A stretch of DNA of 64,000 bases from Bog-756 sp963824645 (GTDB lineage: Bacteria > Actinomycetota > Acidimicrobiia > Acidimicrobiales > RAAP-2): positions 248,001 to 312,000 of the forward strand of contig CAWGQC010000005.1 in the NCBI GenBank assembly GCA_963824645.1, written 5' to 3'. Each line of letters opens with the position of its first letter. Position 1 is the stretch's first letter. The notes beneath the pieces were generated by a model, which was given only the letters and a program-made list of their open reading frames with translations, was not told where the DNA came from and made no database searches. Made by a program: the position numbers and the translations under genes. Of this stretch, positions 53,093 through 63,173 are shown piece by piece.

Positions 53093-54502
53093 TCAGACTC
53101 CGCTGACCTGCATGTCGGCAAATGCCAGGGTCTGACCGGCGGCGATGCCGGGAAGCCACTCCACATCAGCACCTACAGCCACCACCGAGTGGAGCATCCG
53201 CTGCAGGGTGGATGCCACCGTGATCTCGCGGACCGGTTCAGCCAGCTTCCCGTCCCGTATCATCAGACCCTCGGCGCCAACGGAAAAATCGCCGCTGATC
53301 GGATTGACTCCGGAATGGACCCCGGTCATCGACTGGACGAACAGTCCCTCCCCCACTGCCGCCAACACGCCATCCTCATCGAAGCCCTCCGGCCCGGGCG
53401 CCACGGTGAGGGCGCGACATCCGGGACTTGGCGTGCCGGCGAAGCCACCTCGTACGGCCGAGCCGGTGGAACGAACGCCCGCACGGGAGGCCGACACCGT
53501 GTCGTACAGGAATCCCCGTAACACTCCAGCATCGATGAGAACGTTGCGGCGGCAGGCCAGACCTTCGGCGTCGTAGGACGCGGCACCGTAGGCCCGGGGG
53601 TCGGTGGGATCGTCGACCAGCGTAAGAACAGTGTCGCCGACCTGTTCACCGATGCGACCGGCGAAGAAGGACCGGCCTTTGGCCACCGCCTCACCGGACA
53701 GGGCACCCGAGACGACCGACAAGACGGTGGTGGCCGCCCTGCGGTCGAACACCACCGTCTGGCGTCCCGACGGACCCTTGGTAGCACCGAGGAGCCGGAC
53801 CGCCCGGACGACGGCGTCATCGGTGGCACGGTCCGGGTCGAGACCCTCGAACCCGCGGCTCACACTGAACCCACCACCGGTCTGGCTGGCGTCGCCCTCA
53901 CCGGCGATAACCGATACCGAAATGTACCCGGAGGTCTTGCGGCTGGCGGCGTGAACACCGGTGGTCGAAACCAGCGCCATCTCTACCGATCCATCGCCGT
54001 AATCGGCGTGATCCACTTGACGGATACGGGCGTCGGCACCCCTCGCCTGAGCTTCCAGAGCCAGGGCCAGCTCCACTTTGGCCGTTGTGGGTACCGATTC
54101 CAACCGTTCGTCCCACAGATCCACCGCCACTGCCGCCACACCGTCGGGAACAGCCAGGGAAACGTGCTCATCGGGCGTGGCGAACGAGGCATTGTCACGT
54201 GCCTCAGCCAAGGTCTCCTCCAGCACCGAGGAGTCGAGCGAACCGGCCCAGGCAAACCCCAAGCGGTGATCGGACACGACCCGGATTCCGATGCCCGCCG
54301 AGGTGGCCGACGTCAAGGACTCGACCTCGCCGTCGTAGGCCCGGATGTCCGTCTCGTCGCCGCGGGCGACGTACACCTCCATCTCCTCGCCTGTGCGCGC
54401 CCACCCGATCACCCGCTCGGCCAGAGCGGTCAGATCATCCGGATCCGATGCACTCCGTCCATCGCTGACGGCAGCGGCGCTGGCTGGCGTGACGGTGCTC
54501 AT
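53093..54502 (-). CDS. tldE: TldE/PmbA-family metalloprotease partner protein
   Basis: A 469-residue member of the TldD/TldE (PmbA) family. The fold segments SATSAGIGIRVV, VDDPTDPRAYGAASYDAEG, NVLIDAGVLRGFLYDT and the C-terminal SGDFSVGAEGLMIRDGKLAEPVRE are present. It has no HEXXXH motif, as expected for the TldE subunit, which pairs with TldD to make the active heterodimer. Its ATG overlaps the tldD stop by 4 bp on the same strand. Confidence 0.9.
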   Translation of the reverse strand: MSTVTPASAAAVSDGRSASDPDDLTALAERVIGWARTGEEMEVYVARGDETDIRAYDGEVESLTSATSAGIGIRVVSDHRLGFAWAGSLDSSVLEETLAEARDNASFATPDEHVSLAVPDGVAAVAVDLWDERLESVPTTAKVELALALEAQARGADARIRQVDHADYGDGSVEMALVSTTGVHAASRKTSGYISVSVIAGEGDASQTGGGFSVSRGFEGLDPDRATDDAVVRAVRLLGATKGPSGRQTVVFDRRAATTVLSVVSGALSGEAVAKGRSFFAGRIGEQVGDTVLTLVDDPTDPRAYGAASYDAEGLACRRNVLIDAGVLRGFLYDTVSASRAGVRSTGSAVRGGFAGTPSPGCRALTVAPGPEGFDEDGVLAAVGEGLFVQSMTGVHSGVNPISGDFSVGAEGLMIRDGKLAEPVREITVASTLQRMLHSVVAVGADVEWLPGIAAGQTLAFADMQVSGV

Positions 54503-55887
54503 TCAGCCGTGCCTCCGATGGTGACGCCGGTCAAACGCATCGTCGCCTGCCCGCACCCGACCGGCACGCTCTGGCCGTCCTTCCCGCATGTCCCGGGGGT
54601 CATTCCGAAGTCGGTGGCCACGGCGTCGATGCGCTGGAGGATCTCGGGCCCGTTTCCGATGAGGTTGGCATCCCGCAACGGTTCGGTGATCTTTCCCCCC
54701 TCGATCAGATACGCCTCGGTCGTCCCGAACACGAAATCGCCGGTGGTGGTATTGACCTGACCGCCACCCAGCTTGGCCACATAGACCCCGCGGGGCGTCT
54801 GGGCCACGATCTCATCGGCATCGTCCTCACCGGGTAGGAGGAAGGTGTTGGTCATACGGACCATGGGAAGGTGCTGGTAGGTCTGTCGACGGCCATTGCC
54901 CGACGACACACGACCCTCTTTGCGGGCCCGTAGGTAGTCCCATAGATAATCGGTGAGCACCCCCTTGTCGATGAGGACATTGCGCTGAGCCGGGCGTCCT
55001 TCGTCGTCCACACCGAACGTCCCCCACTCCGTGCCCACCGTCCCGTCGTCGACCAAGGTGACCAGGGGGCTGGCTACCTGCTGGCCGACCCGCCCGGTGT
55101 AGACCGATGCGTCCTTCACGATATGGTCGGCCTCCAGTCCGTGCCCGCACGCTTCGTGGAAGAGGATCCCGCCGCTGCCTCCGGCCAGGACCACGGGCAA
55201 GTCACCGGACGGGGCGGGGCGAGCCGACAGCTTGGACAGCGCTCGTCGGGCGGCCAGCTCGGCCAGCTCCTGGACGGAGATCTCATCGAACATCTCGAAG
55301 CCCATGGTCCGGGCGGCCGATTCGAATCCGGTCTGGAGACCGGTATCCCCCACGGCCACACAAGACACACTGAAGCGGGTGCGGGCCTGCTGATCGTCGG
55401 CCCGAAGACCCTCCGAGTTGGCGATGAGGACCCGGCGCCGCGAGCTCCCGCACCCGGCCTGCACTTGGGAAATGGCATCGCCCGACGCCCGGGCCGCCTG
55501 ATCCGCCTCTCTCAGCAGGTCCAATGTGGCCCCCTTGGAGGCCAAGGGGGCCATCGCCGATCGCCCGGCGGTGCCCTCCGGCCCCAGGGAACCGACAGCC
55601 ACGGTACGGGTGCCTCCGCCGCCGCTGCGGGCCACCGCCGACGCCGCCTCGGCTGCCCGCATCAGCCCCTCCTCTGTCAGGTCGGCGGTGTGGGCGAAGC
55701 CGGTGGTCTCACCGGATACCACCCGGATACCCGCCCCCCGCTCCCGTCCCGACGACAGTTCCTCGACCCTGCCGTCGTCCAGTACGGCGGACGAGGTGGA
55801 ACGGTCCTCGGCGAAGACCTCGGCGAAGTCACCACCGTGCTGGAGGGCCCCGGAAAGGACCTTCTCGAGAATCGGGGAATCGATCAC
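54499..55887 (-). CDS. tldD: TldD metalloprotease
   Basis: A 462-residue TldD subunit of the TldD/TldE protease, which processes small peptides such as modified antibacterial peptides in other bacteria. The zinc motif is HEACGH in GGILFHEACGHGLEAD (about 245), and the later C-terminal segment VYVAKLGGGQVNTTTGDFVFGTTEAYLIEGG is typical. The stop overlaps the tldE start. No substrate-peptide gene was noticed nearby. Confidence 0.93.
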   Translation of the reverse strand: MIDSPILEKVLSGALQHGGDFAEVFAEDRSTSSAVLDDGRVEELSSGRERGAGIRVVSGETTGFAHTADLTEEGLMRAAEAASAVARSGGGGTRTVAVGSLGPEGTAGRSAMAPLASKGATLDLLREADQAARASGDAISQVQAGCGSSRRRVLIANSEGLRADDQQARTRFSVSCVAVGDTGLQTGFESAARTMGFEMFDEISVQELAELAARRALSKLSARPAPSGDLPVVLAGGSGGILFHEACGHGLEADHIVKDASVYTGRVGQQVASPLVTLVDDGTVGTEWGTFGVDDEGRPAQRNVLIDKGVLTDYLWDYLRARKEGRVSSGNGRRQTYQHLPMVRMTNTFLLPGEDDADEIVAQTPRGVYVAKLGGGQVNTTTGDFVFGTTEAYLIEGGKITEPLRDANLIGNGPEILQRIDAVATDFGMTPGTCGKDGQSVPVGCGQATMRLTGVTIGGTAE

Positions 55888-55954
55888 TGCACCTCCTGGC
55901 GGCAGTGTCCGCCGCCAGGTGGCCGACTACTGCGATGTCACGTATCGTACCGGC

Positions 55955-56332
55955 GTGGCGCCCTACACCGGTCTGTCGGCCCGAATCGAACTGAAGGTGA
56001 CCGACGCCGACACCGCCGAGGCCTTCCGGTCGGCGCCGGTGCCGGTATTGGCCACGCCCCGGCTGATCGCCCTGTGTGAGGAAGCCAGCTGTCTGGCCAT
56101 TGACGGGCACCTGCCGGTCAATGGCACCTCGGTGGCCAAACGCCTGCAATTCGACCATCTGGTGCCGGTGGCCGTCGGCAGTACGGTGTGGGCCGAAGCC
56201 ACCCTCGATCGGATCGAAGGTCGCCGGCTGGTCTTCACCCTTTCGGTATCCGAAAGTGCGGGGCTGGTGGCGGCGGGAAAGCTGATCCGGGTCATCGTGG
56301 ACACGCAGGCATTCCTGGCCAACGTCCGCTGA
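55955..56332 (+). CDS. FlK-like hot-dog thioesterase
   Basis: A 125-residue single-domain hot-dog protein similar to fluoroacetyl-CoA thioesterase family members. The family pattern PVLATPRLIALCEEASC, GTSVAKRLQFDHLVPVAVGS and WAEATLDRIEGRRLVF is clear, with the candidate catalytic Thr/Glu/His positions kept. The GTG at 55955 gives a standard length; earlier codons in the same frame are antisense to tldD. Divergent from tldD with 67 bp between starts. The true substrate is probably an acyl-CoA, not necessarily fluoroacetyl-CoA. Confidence 0.82.
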   Translation: MAPYTGLSARIELKVTDADTAEAFRSAPVPVLATPRLIALCEEASCLAIDGHLPVNGTSVAKRLQFDHLVPVAVGSTVWAEATLDRIEGRRLVFTLSVSESAGLVAAGKLIRVIVDTQAFLANVR

Positions 56333-56428
56333 ACTCGTCACTCCCCTACCCGTCAGACGGCTCCGCCGTCCGTTTCGGCCCCCATCAGAGGCTCGGTGCC
56401 GGGGCGAGGACGCGGCGGGCGGGGAACC

Positions 56429-57187
56429 TCAGAGGTTCTTGCCGATCATGCCACCCAGCACGCCACCGATGCCGGCATCGGCCACTTCGTGATGATCGTC
56501 GCCCCGGGGGAGATAGGGAGTGAGTGCGGCAGCCAGGACCGAGACGGGCATGCTCTGCAGCCAGATGTTGCCGGGGCCGGTGAGAGCGACCAGATGGAAG
56601 CCGTCGTCTCCGAAGATCTTGTTCTTGATCCCCGGAACCCGGGAGATGGTAAAGCTCACCTTGTCCTCGAACAGGCCCACGTGGCCGGGATGGGCCAGCA
56701 TGGTCTGACCGGCGGCCAACTCGTAGGAGATGATCTCGCCGGACAGCTCGATCCAGGCCTGACCCTCGCCCTCCAAGCGCTGCAGCACGAAGCCGTCGCC
56801 GCCGTAGATACCCCCCCGGAAGCTCTGCTGCATCCCCACGGTGGGAACGATCCCGTCGGTACCGCAGACCCAACCATGCCGGTGGACCAGATATCCCTGG
56901 CCGGCGGCGATGGTGACGGGGAAAATGCGTCCCGGCAGCTTGGCACCGAAGGCCACCATGCCCTGGCCGCCTTGGGCTTCGTACCGGGTCAGGAAGATCC
57001 CTCCACCGCCAACCGCCCTCTTCAGACCGCCCATCAAGCCCTTCTGTCCCCCCGTCGACGTCGACTGGGACATCTGAACATTGGCCGACATCCACGAGAG
57101 CTCCCCATGGGTGGAGACGATCGATTCACCGGATTCGAGAATCATCTCCAGCAGCGGCATGGTCGTGCCTTTGACTTCAGCCTGCAT
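56429..57187 (-). CDS. AIM24-family protein
   Basis: A 252-residue protein of the AIM24/TIGR00266 family (beta-sandwich, function unknown). The ATG at 57187 is preceded by GGGAGGTCCC; the open frame further upstream is not family-like. Repeating strands such as GGGGIFLTRYEAQGGQGMVAF, LVHRHGWVCG, GGDGFVLQRLEGEGQAWIEL and PGIKNKIFGDDGFHLVALTGPG fit the family. The C-terminus is GGVLGGMIGKNL. It stands alone between the thioesterase and dxs. Confidence 0.85.
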   Translation of the reverse strand: MQAEVKGTTMPLLEMILESGESIVSTHGELSWMSANVQMSQSTSTGGQKGLMGGLKRAVGGGGIFLTRYEAQGGQGMVAFGAKLPGRIFPVTIAAGQGYLVHRHGWVCGTDGIVPTVGMQQSFRGGIYGGDGFVLQRLEGEGQAWIELSGEIISYELAAGQTMLAHPGHVGLFEDKVSFTISRVPGIKNKIFGDDGFHLVALTGPGNIWLQSMPVSVLAAALTPYLPRGDDHHEVADAGIGGVLGGMIGKNL

Positions 57188-57477
57188 GGGACCTCCCGTG
57201 GCTTCGAAACGGGGCGTCGGGCACGCCCCGATCCGCCGCACCCATCTTGCCCGGAAGCCGGCCTCGATGCCGGGATACCCGGGGACCCGGGAGCCGCCAG
57301 CTAGCCCGCTCGGCCGCGACCATGGGCCGTATGACGGTCCGGTGCCCCGGTCCCACAGGCTCGCCCCCCGAGTGCGGAGCAACGGGGATCCGGCGGGCGA
57401 CTCGAGGAGACCCCGATCGCCCGGGTCGCGGCACCGGGCACTGGTAGCCTGAGCCGAAACCCAAACACGTACATCCA

Positions 57478-59544
57478 ATGATCCTCGAAAACATCGACAG
57501 CCCCGACGATCTGCGCTCCCTCAATCCCGAGGAGCTGGCCCTTCTCGCCGCGGAGATCCGCTCGTTCATCGTCGATGCCGTCACCGTCACAGGGGGACAC
57601 CTGGGCTCCAACTTGGGCGTGGTCGAGCTCACATTGGCCCTGCACCGGACATTCGACTCGCCGAGGGACGTGCTGTTGTGGGACACCGGGCACCAGGCCT
57701 ATGTCCACAAGCTGGTGACAGGCCGCCGCCAGGCTTTCGCCCAGTTGCGACAGGCAGGCGGGCTGTCGGGCTATCCCAATCGCTCCGAGTCCGAGCACGA
57801 CTGGGTCGAGAACAGCCATGCCTCCACCATCCTCAGTTATGCCTACGGGCTGGCTAGCGCGTTCGAGCTCAAAAGCGACCATCGGCGGGTGGTGGCTGTG
57901 GTCGGCGACGGAGCCCTCACCGGTGGAATGGCCTACGAGGCCCTCAACAACCTGGGGCACTCAGGAAAACGGGTACTCATCGTCCTCAACGACAACGGGC
58001 GATCCTATGCGCCGACGGTTTCCAGCCTGTCCCTCAGTCTGACCCATCTCCGACTCAATCCCGCCTACGTGCAGGCCCGTCAGCGCCTACGCCACCTGCT
58101 TCGCGAGTTGCCCGGTGTCGGCGATCTCGCCTACTCGGGTGTGCACGGCTTCACCAGTGCCCTCCGCGAAGTGGTGACCCCCCACACGTTCTTCGAAGCC
58201 CTCGGTATCCGCTATGCCGGTCCCATCGACGGCCACGACATCGAAGGGGTCGAACAGGCGCTGGCGCACGCCACCGAGTGGCCGGGGCCGATCGTGGTAC
58301 ACGTCCTTACTCAAAAGGGGCGTGGTTACGCACCGGCCGAAGAGGACGAGGTCCAGCGCCTGCACGACTTCAAGGTCAAAGTGCCGAGCACGGACACCGA
58401 CCCAGCCGGCGGTGTCGTCCGCGATCCGACCGGTCCGTCCCCGGCCGGTCAGGAAGGGACAGGCGAAACTCCGGTCGATAATGCCGACAAATCAACGGAG
58501 CCAGCCCTCGAGATCATCGGCGAAAGCCTGCCCGTCACCACGTTCACTGATGCCTTCACCCGATCCCTCCTGCGCCATGCCGAGGCTGACCCCCGGATCA
58601 TCGCCATCACCGCAGCCATGCCCGGCCCTACCGGACTGCTCCCCTTCGAGGCCCGGTTCCCGGAGCGATGCGTCGATGTCGGTATCGCCGAGCAGCACGC
58701 GGTGACAGCGGCCGCCGGTATGGCCATGGCCGGCATGAGACCGGTGGTGGCGGTCTACTCCACGTTCTTCTCACGCGCCTTCGATCAGGCCAATCTCGAC
58801 GTCGGTCTTCACCGACTCCCGGTGGTAATGGTCCTCGATCGGGCCGGTATCACCGGCGACGACGGCCCCAGCCATCACGGTCTGGTGGACATGGCTCTGG
58901 CCCTTTCCATTCCCGGTATGACCGTGTTCGCACCGTCATCGGCGTCAGAAGTCGAAGTTATGTTGACCGAGGCGCTCGCCCTGGATGGCCCTTCGATCAT
59001 CCGCTTCCCGAAGACACCGGCACCGTTGGTATCAGGACAGGTGGGCGAGGGAATGAACGCCCGCTGCGCCCGGTCGGGCGACGGGTCGGTCTGCATCCTG
59101 GCCGTCGGCAAGATGCTCACCGCAGCCCAGTCAGCCGCCCAGGAACTCGAAGCGGAAGGGATCGACGCCACCATCTGGGACGTGCGGGTGGTTTCCGACC
59201 CGGATCCGGCCATGCTGGCCAGCGCCGCCGCCCACCGGGTGGTGGTGACCGCTGAGGACGGTGTCCGTTACGGAGGGGCAGGCATGTTCCTGGCCGATGC
59301 CCTCCGAAGCTCGGTGGACTGTGGTGCCGCCCCCCCGGTCATCTGCCTGGGCGCTCCCCGCTCGTACATCGCCCAGGGCAAGCCCGACCGCATACTCGCC
59401 CAGCTCGGACTGGACGGGCCCGGGCTGGCCAGCACGGCGCGGGAGGCGGTGCACGCTCTTCCAGGACTAATCCGGCTGGAACGGCCGGACCATCCCGGTG
59501 CGGTGCGACCGGCCACCACAGCCGCCCCTCCCCCTCGCCGCTGA
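57478..59544 (+). CDS. dxs: 1-deoxy-D-xylulose-5-phosphate synthase
   Basis: DXS, first step of the MEP isoprenoid pathway, 688 residues. Thiamin-diphosphate sites GHLGSNLGVVELT, DTGHQAYVHKLVTG, GDGALTGGMAYEALNN and VLNDNGRSY are present; the central domain starts AMPGPTGLLPFEARFPERCVD and the catalytic DVGIAEQHAV follows. About 45 residues of low-complexity Pro/Gly/Thr/Asp sequence (about 300-345) join the domains, longer than in most DXS. The ATG at 57478 opens immediately upstream of the conserved DDLRSLNPEEL. Confidence 0.96.
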   Translation: MILENIDSPDDLRSLNPEELALLAAEIRSFIVDAVTVTGGHLGSNLGVVELTLALHRTFDSPRDVLLWDTGHQAYVHKLVTGRRQAFAQLRQAGGLSGYPNRSESEHDWVENSHASTILSYAYGLASAFELKSDHRRVVAVVGDGALTGGMAYEALNNLGHSGKRVLIVLNDNGRSYAPTVSSLSLSLTHLRLNPAYVQARQRLRHLLRELPGVGDLAYSGVHGFTSALREVVTPHTFFEALGIRYAGPIDGHDIEGVEQALAHATEWPGPIVVHVLTQKGRGYAPAEEDEVQRLHDFKVKVPSTDTDPAGGVVRDPTGPSPAGQEGTGETPVDNADKSTEPALEIIGESLPVTTFTDAFTRSLLRHAEADPRIIAITAAMPGPTGLLPFEARFPERCVDVGIAEQHAVTAAAGMAMAGMRPVVAVYSTFFSRAFDQANLDVGLHRLPVVMVLDRAGITGDDGPSHHGLVDMALALSIPGMTVFAPSSASEVEVMLTEALALDGPSIIRFPKTPAPLVSGQVGEGMNARCARSGDGSVCILAVGKMLTAAQSAAQELEAEGIDATIWDVRVVSDPDPAMLASAAAHRVVVTAEDGVRYGGAGMFLADALRSSVDCGAAPPVICLGAPRSYIAQGKPDRILAQLGLDGPGLASTAREAVHALPGLIRLERPDHPGAVRPATTAAPPPRR

Positions 59545-59607
59545 GGCACCAGGGGACACCACTCCTTGTTTGCCGCCTGAATCGAAACGTGTTCTACTGA
59601 CTGGCCG

Positions 59608-61251
59608 ATGACGTTCAATCTTGCTGACCTTTTTGAGGCGGCCGTTGACGCCTTCGGCGACCGGGAGTACCTGGTAGCCGACGGCCAACGCCGCACCTTT
59701 TCCGAGATGGAGGCGCGGGCCAACCGGTTGGCCCATTTTCTGGCTGGTCAGGGCATCGGACCGGGCGACCATGTGGGTATCTACGCCCTCAACAGCGTGG
59801 AATGGGTCGAGACGGCCTGGGCCGTGTTCAAGTTGCGTGCCGTCTGGATAAACATCAACTACCGCTACGTCAAAGACGAGCTCCGCTACCTCTTCGCCAA
59901 CGCCGATCTGGTGGCTCTGGTCCACCAGGCCGAGTTCAGTCCCCGTGTGGCGGAGCTCCTGCCCGAGCTGCCCAATCTCCGGCTGGTGATCGGTATCGAG
60001 GACGGATCGGGTGAAGGGCTGGGAGCAGGGACCATCCCCTACGAGGAGGCGCTGAGCTCAGGGTCTCCCGATCGGGACTTCGCACCCCGTTCGAACGATG
60101 ACCACTACATCCTCTACACCGGGGGCACCACCGGGATGCCCAAGGGTGTCGTATGGCGCCACGAAGATGTGTTCTACGCACTGGGGGGAGGCGTGGATCC
60201 CCACACCAACACCCGTGTCCAGCGTCCCGAGGAAATGGTGGGCAAAGGACAGGGGGGTCAGGTCACCCTCCTTCCCATCGCACCCCTCATGCACGGGGCC
60301 ACTCAGTGGTCGGTGATGGGACAGAGCTTCGTCGGAAACAAGACGGTGCTCATTCCCAAATTCGATCCCCGCGACGTGTGGAAACTGGTCGAGACGGAAA
60401 GAGCCACCTCGGTCATGATCACCGGCGACGCCATGGGCAAGCCTCTGGTCGAAGCCCTCGATGAACCCGGCGTCTCCTACGACCTCTCCTCGTTGATGGC
60501 CATCACCTCCTCCGCCGCCCTCTTCTCGGCGCCGGTCAAAGACGAGTTCTTCCGGCACCTGCCCAACATCCTGATCATCGACGCCATCGGATCCTCTGAG
60601 TCCGGAAACAACGGGATGGTGACCATGGGCAAGGGAGGTACGGCCATGAAGAGCGGACCCACCGTCTCCGTTCTGGGCAACACCGTCGTCTTCGATGAGG
60701 ACCTCAAGCCGGTCGTGCCCGGCTCGGGGGTGATCGGCAAGATCGCCCGCTCCGGCGATATTCCCGTCGGCTACTACAACGACCCGGTCAAGACGGCCGA
60801 AGTGTTCATCACCGTGGACGGGACCCGCTACGTAATGCCGGGGGACTTTGCCACCGTCGAGGAGGACGGTTCCGTCACCCTATTGGGACGCGGTTCGGTG
60901 TCCATCAATTCCGGCGGCGAGAAGATCTTCCCCGAGGAGGTCGAGTCGGCAGTGCGATCGCACCCCGATGTCTTCGACGCCATCGTGGTGGGTGCGCCCG
61001 ACGAACGCTGGGGACAAAGGGTGGCCGCCATCATCCAGCCCCGGGCCGACAGGCACCCGACCCTGGCCGATATCCAGGACCACTGTCGAGAAGCCATTGC
61101 CGGCTACAAGGTGCCCCGTCAACTACACGTGGTGGACACCATGGTCCGCTCTCCCAGCGGTAAACCGGACTACCGGTGGGCCGCCACCATCGTGGCCGAA
61201 GTGCCCGAGGAGAGCGACAGCGGTGGTCTTCGCACCTCTACCGACCACTGA
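59608..61251 (+). CDS. AMP-forming acyl-CoA ligase (FadD-like)
   Basis: A 547-residue ANL-family ligase. YTGGTTGMPKGVVWRHED is the AMP-binding motif, with the later SSESGNNGMV, GDFATVEEDGSVTLLGRG, NSGGEKIFPEEVE and a C-terminal RSPSGKPDYRW carrying the catalytic Lys. The insertion after the AMP loop is longer than in short-chain ligases, and the pattern recalls actinobacterial FadD proteins for steroid or fatty-acid side chains. The exact substrate is not determinable. It precedes the degenerate isochorismatase gene. Confidence 0.9.
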   Translation: MTFNLADLFEAAVDAFGDREYLVADGQRRTFSEMEARANRLAHFLAGQGIGPGDHVGIYALNSVEWVETAWAVFKLRAVWININYRYVKDELRYLFANADLVALVHQAEFSPRVAELLPELPNLRLVIGIEDGSGEGLGAGTIPYEEALSSGSPDRDFAPRSNDDHYILYTGGTTGMPKGVVWRHEDVFYALGGGVDPHTNTRVQRPEEMVGKGQGGQVTLLPIAPLMHGATQWSVMGQSFVGNKTVLIPKFDPRDVWKLVETERATSVMITGDAMGKPLVEALDEPGVSYDLSSLMAITSSAALFSAPVKDEFFRHLPNILIIDAIGSSESGNNGMVTMGKGGTAMKSGPTVSVLGNTVVFDEDLKPVVPGSGVIGKIARSGDIPVGYYNDPVKTAEVFITVDGTRYVMPGDFATVEEDGSVTLLGRGSVSINSGGEKIFPEEVESAVRSHPDVFDAIVVGAPDERWGQRVAAIIQPRADRHPTLADIQDHCREAIAGYKVPRQLHVVDTMVRSPSGKPDYRWAATIVAEVPEESDSGGLRTSTDH

Positions 61252-61309
61252 GTACTGAACCGCTGACCGGACTGCGGCCTCGGGCCCGGGATTGGGAAGG
61301 GAGTCGACC

Positions 61310-61957
61310 ATGCCCGTCTCGCTGAGCGATCTGGTGGCTCCGGCCAGGAGCGCGGTATTGACCATGGAGATCCAGCGCGGCGTGATCGGGGACCTGTCCT
61401 CATTCCCCCAGCTGGCCGAGGCCGCCACCCGGGCGGGCGTGGTGGACAACACCGCTCGTCTCCTGACTGGCGCTCGGGCGGTGGGTATGCCTGTTGTCCA
61501 CTGCACGGCTGAGTTCCGGGCCGATCGGGCCGGCACCACCGTCAATTGTCAATTGGTGGCCGCCGCCCTCCGCAACCCCGATCACCTGCTCCAAGGCACC
61601 TCGGCCGTGGAGCTGATACCGGGACTCGGGGTGGAGCCGTCGGACATGGTTTCCCCCCGACTGCACGGTGTGTCCCCCTTCACCGGCACCTCGCTCGACA
61701 CCTGGCTACGCAACCTGGGCGTGAGCACGGTGATCGCCACCGGTGTCTCGGTCAATCTGGGCGTGTTGGGGCTGGCTATCGAGGCCGTCAACCTGGGCTA
61801 CACAGTGGTGGTACCGCGTGGGACGGTTGCCGGACTCCCCCGGGACTACGCCGAGGCGATCCTGGCCAACACGCTTCCGCTCATCGCCACGGTCACCACC
61901 GTCGATGCCGTTCTCGATGTCTGGACAACGGGTCGTCGAGACCCGACGCCTACATGA
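61310..61957 (+). CDS. isochorismatase-fold (cysteine hydrolase) protein with substituted catalytic triad
   Basis: A 215-residue protein of the isochorismatase/nicotinamidase fold, from the ATG at 61310 with GGAAGGGAG upstream. The fold segments AVLTMEIQRGVIG, MPVVHCTAEF, GTSLDTWLRNLGVSTVIATGVSVN and NLGYTVVVPRG align well, but the Asp-Lys-Cys triad is changed: Asp to Glu (TMEIQ), Lys to Arg (SPRLHGVSPF) and Cys to Gly (VNLGVLGLA). It may be a non-catalytic or altered relative. It overlaps the convergent monooxygenase gene by 8 bp. Confidence 0.8.
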   Translation: MPVSLSDLVAPARSAVLTMEIQRGVIGDLSSFPQLAEAATRAGVVDNTARLLTGARAVGMPVVHCTAEFRADRAGTTVNCQLVAAALRNPDHLLQGTSAVELIPGLGVEPSDMVSPRLHGVSPFTGTSLDTWLRNLGVSTVIATGVSVNLGVLGLAIEAVNLGYTVVVPRGTVAGLPRDYAEAILANTLPLIATVTTVDAVLDVWTTGRRDPTPT

Positions 61958-63173
61958 CCCGCGTGCCGTCCAGTTGAATCATGGCGTTGGTGGGTAGCTC
62001 CTCGACCGTGATATCCGGCACCGGGAAGTTGAAATCCTTGTACTTGCGTTGGGCCGTCTGACGGTAGCGAGTGGTCGAATGGATCGGATCGGGATCGAAC
62101 TGGGGGATGATCTTCGAACCGAAGACCTCCAGCATTTCGTGCACCTCGTCCTCCATGAACGAGTCGGATGGCAGGCCGAACACCAACTGGTCGCAGCCCA
62201 CCGTCTGGTACTTCTCCACCTGCTCGGCTACCTCGTCGGGATCGCCGCACAGCAGCCATCCTCCCTCGATGAGATAGTCGAGCATGCTCTCGTCGGTGAT
62301 GGTGTGGGGCCTTTCCGGCCAGACCGGGACACCTTCTTGATGTGGGATGGTGTCGTGGTAGTTGCACACCATCGAATAGAGATAGCCCCGGCCACGTCGC
62401 AGTGCCACCTGACGGGCTTTCTTCCGGTCACTGAGGCAGATGACGGCGTTGGTCATCATCACGTTGTTGTTCATGAACTGCCCGAGAGGCTCCGTGCAGC
62501 TGGCGATGCCTTCCTTGTAAGCGTCGATCCGACCCTTGAGGTTGTAGATGGGCTCGAAGTTGAAGGCGATGGCGCCGATGCCGAGCTCGCCGGCCTGGGT
62601 GAACGTACCGGGGTTGCCACACCCGACCCAGATGGCCGGATGGCCCTTACCCTCGTAGGGCTTGGGCAAGATGTTGTGGGGGTACGGAACGGTGAAACTC
62701 TCGCCCTCGTACATGTAGTCCTTCTCTTCCCACATGCGGGGAATCTGGCGGATGACCTCGTTCCACTCGGCCTTGGTGGAGTTCTTGTCCAGGATGTTGA
62801 AGGCAGCGATCTCGTGACTTCCGGCGCCACGGCCCGTCCCCCACTCGAAGCGACCCTCGAAAACGTGGTCGAGCATGGCCACCCGCTCCGCGCTGCGCAC
62901 CGGGTGATTGACGCGGGGGGAGAGATTCATGATGCCGGTGCCCACGTGGATGCGCTCGGTGGCGTGAGCCAGGTACCCCATGACCACCTCGGGAGCGGAC
63001 ATGTGGCTGTATTCGGTCAGGGAGTGGTGCTCCCCGAGCCAGGCGTACTTCCAGTTGTATTTGTCCGCCTCGACGACGTAAGCGATCTCTCGCTTGAGCA
63101 TCTCGTGCTCGCACGTCGGATCGTGTGCAGCCTGGCCGGGCAGGTAGCCATTGAGAAAGACTCCGAACTCCAT
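61950..63173 (-). CDS. luciferase-like (LLM class) flavin-dependent monooxygenase
   Basis: A 407-residue flavin-dependent oxidoreductase of the bacterial luciferase superfamily. It begins MEFGVFLNGYLPG from the ATG at 63173, keeps EADKYNWKYAWLGEHHSLTEY, VGTGIMNLSPRVNHP, the turn DHVFEGRFEWGTGRGAGSHEIAAF, and CGDPDEVAEQVEKYQ. It could use FMN or F420 (LLM proteins include both; an F420-pathway gene is in this window). It is probably part of a catabolic set with the flanking acyl-CoA ligases. Confidence 0.9.
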   Translation of the reverse strand: MEFGVFLNGYLPGQAAHDPTCEHEMLKREIAYVVEADKYNWKYAWLGEHHSLTEYSHMSAPEVVMGYLAHATERIHVGTGIMNLSPRVNHPVRSAERVAMLDHVFEGRFEWGTGRGAGSHEIAAFNILDKNSTKAEWNEVIRQIPRMWEEKDYMYEGESFTVPYPHNILPKPYEGKGHPAIWVGCGNPGTFTQAGELGIGAIAFNFEPIYNLKGRIDAYKEGIASCTEPLGQFMNNNVMMTNAVICLSDRKKARQVALRRGRGYLYSMVCNYHDTIPHQEGVPVWPERPHTITDESMLDYLIEGGWLLCGDPDEVAEQVEKYQTVGCDQLVFGLPSDSFMEDEVHEMLEVFGSKIIPQFDPDPIHSTTRYRQTAQRKYKDFNFPVPDITVEELPTNAMIQLDGTRVM

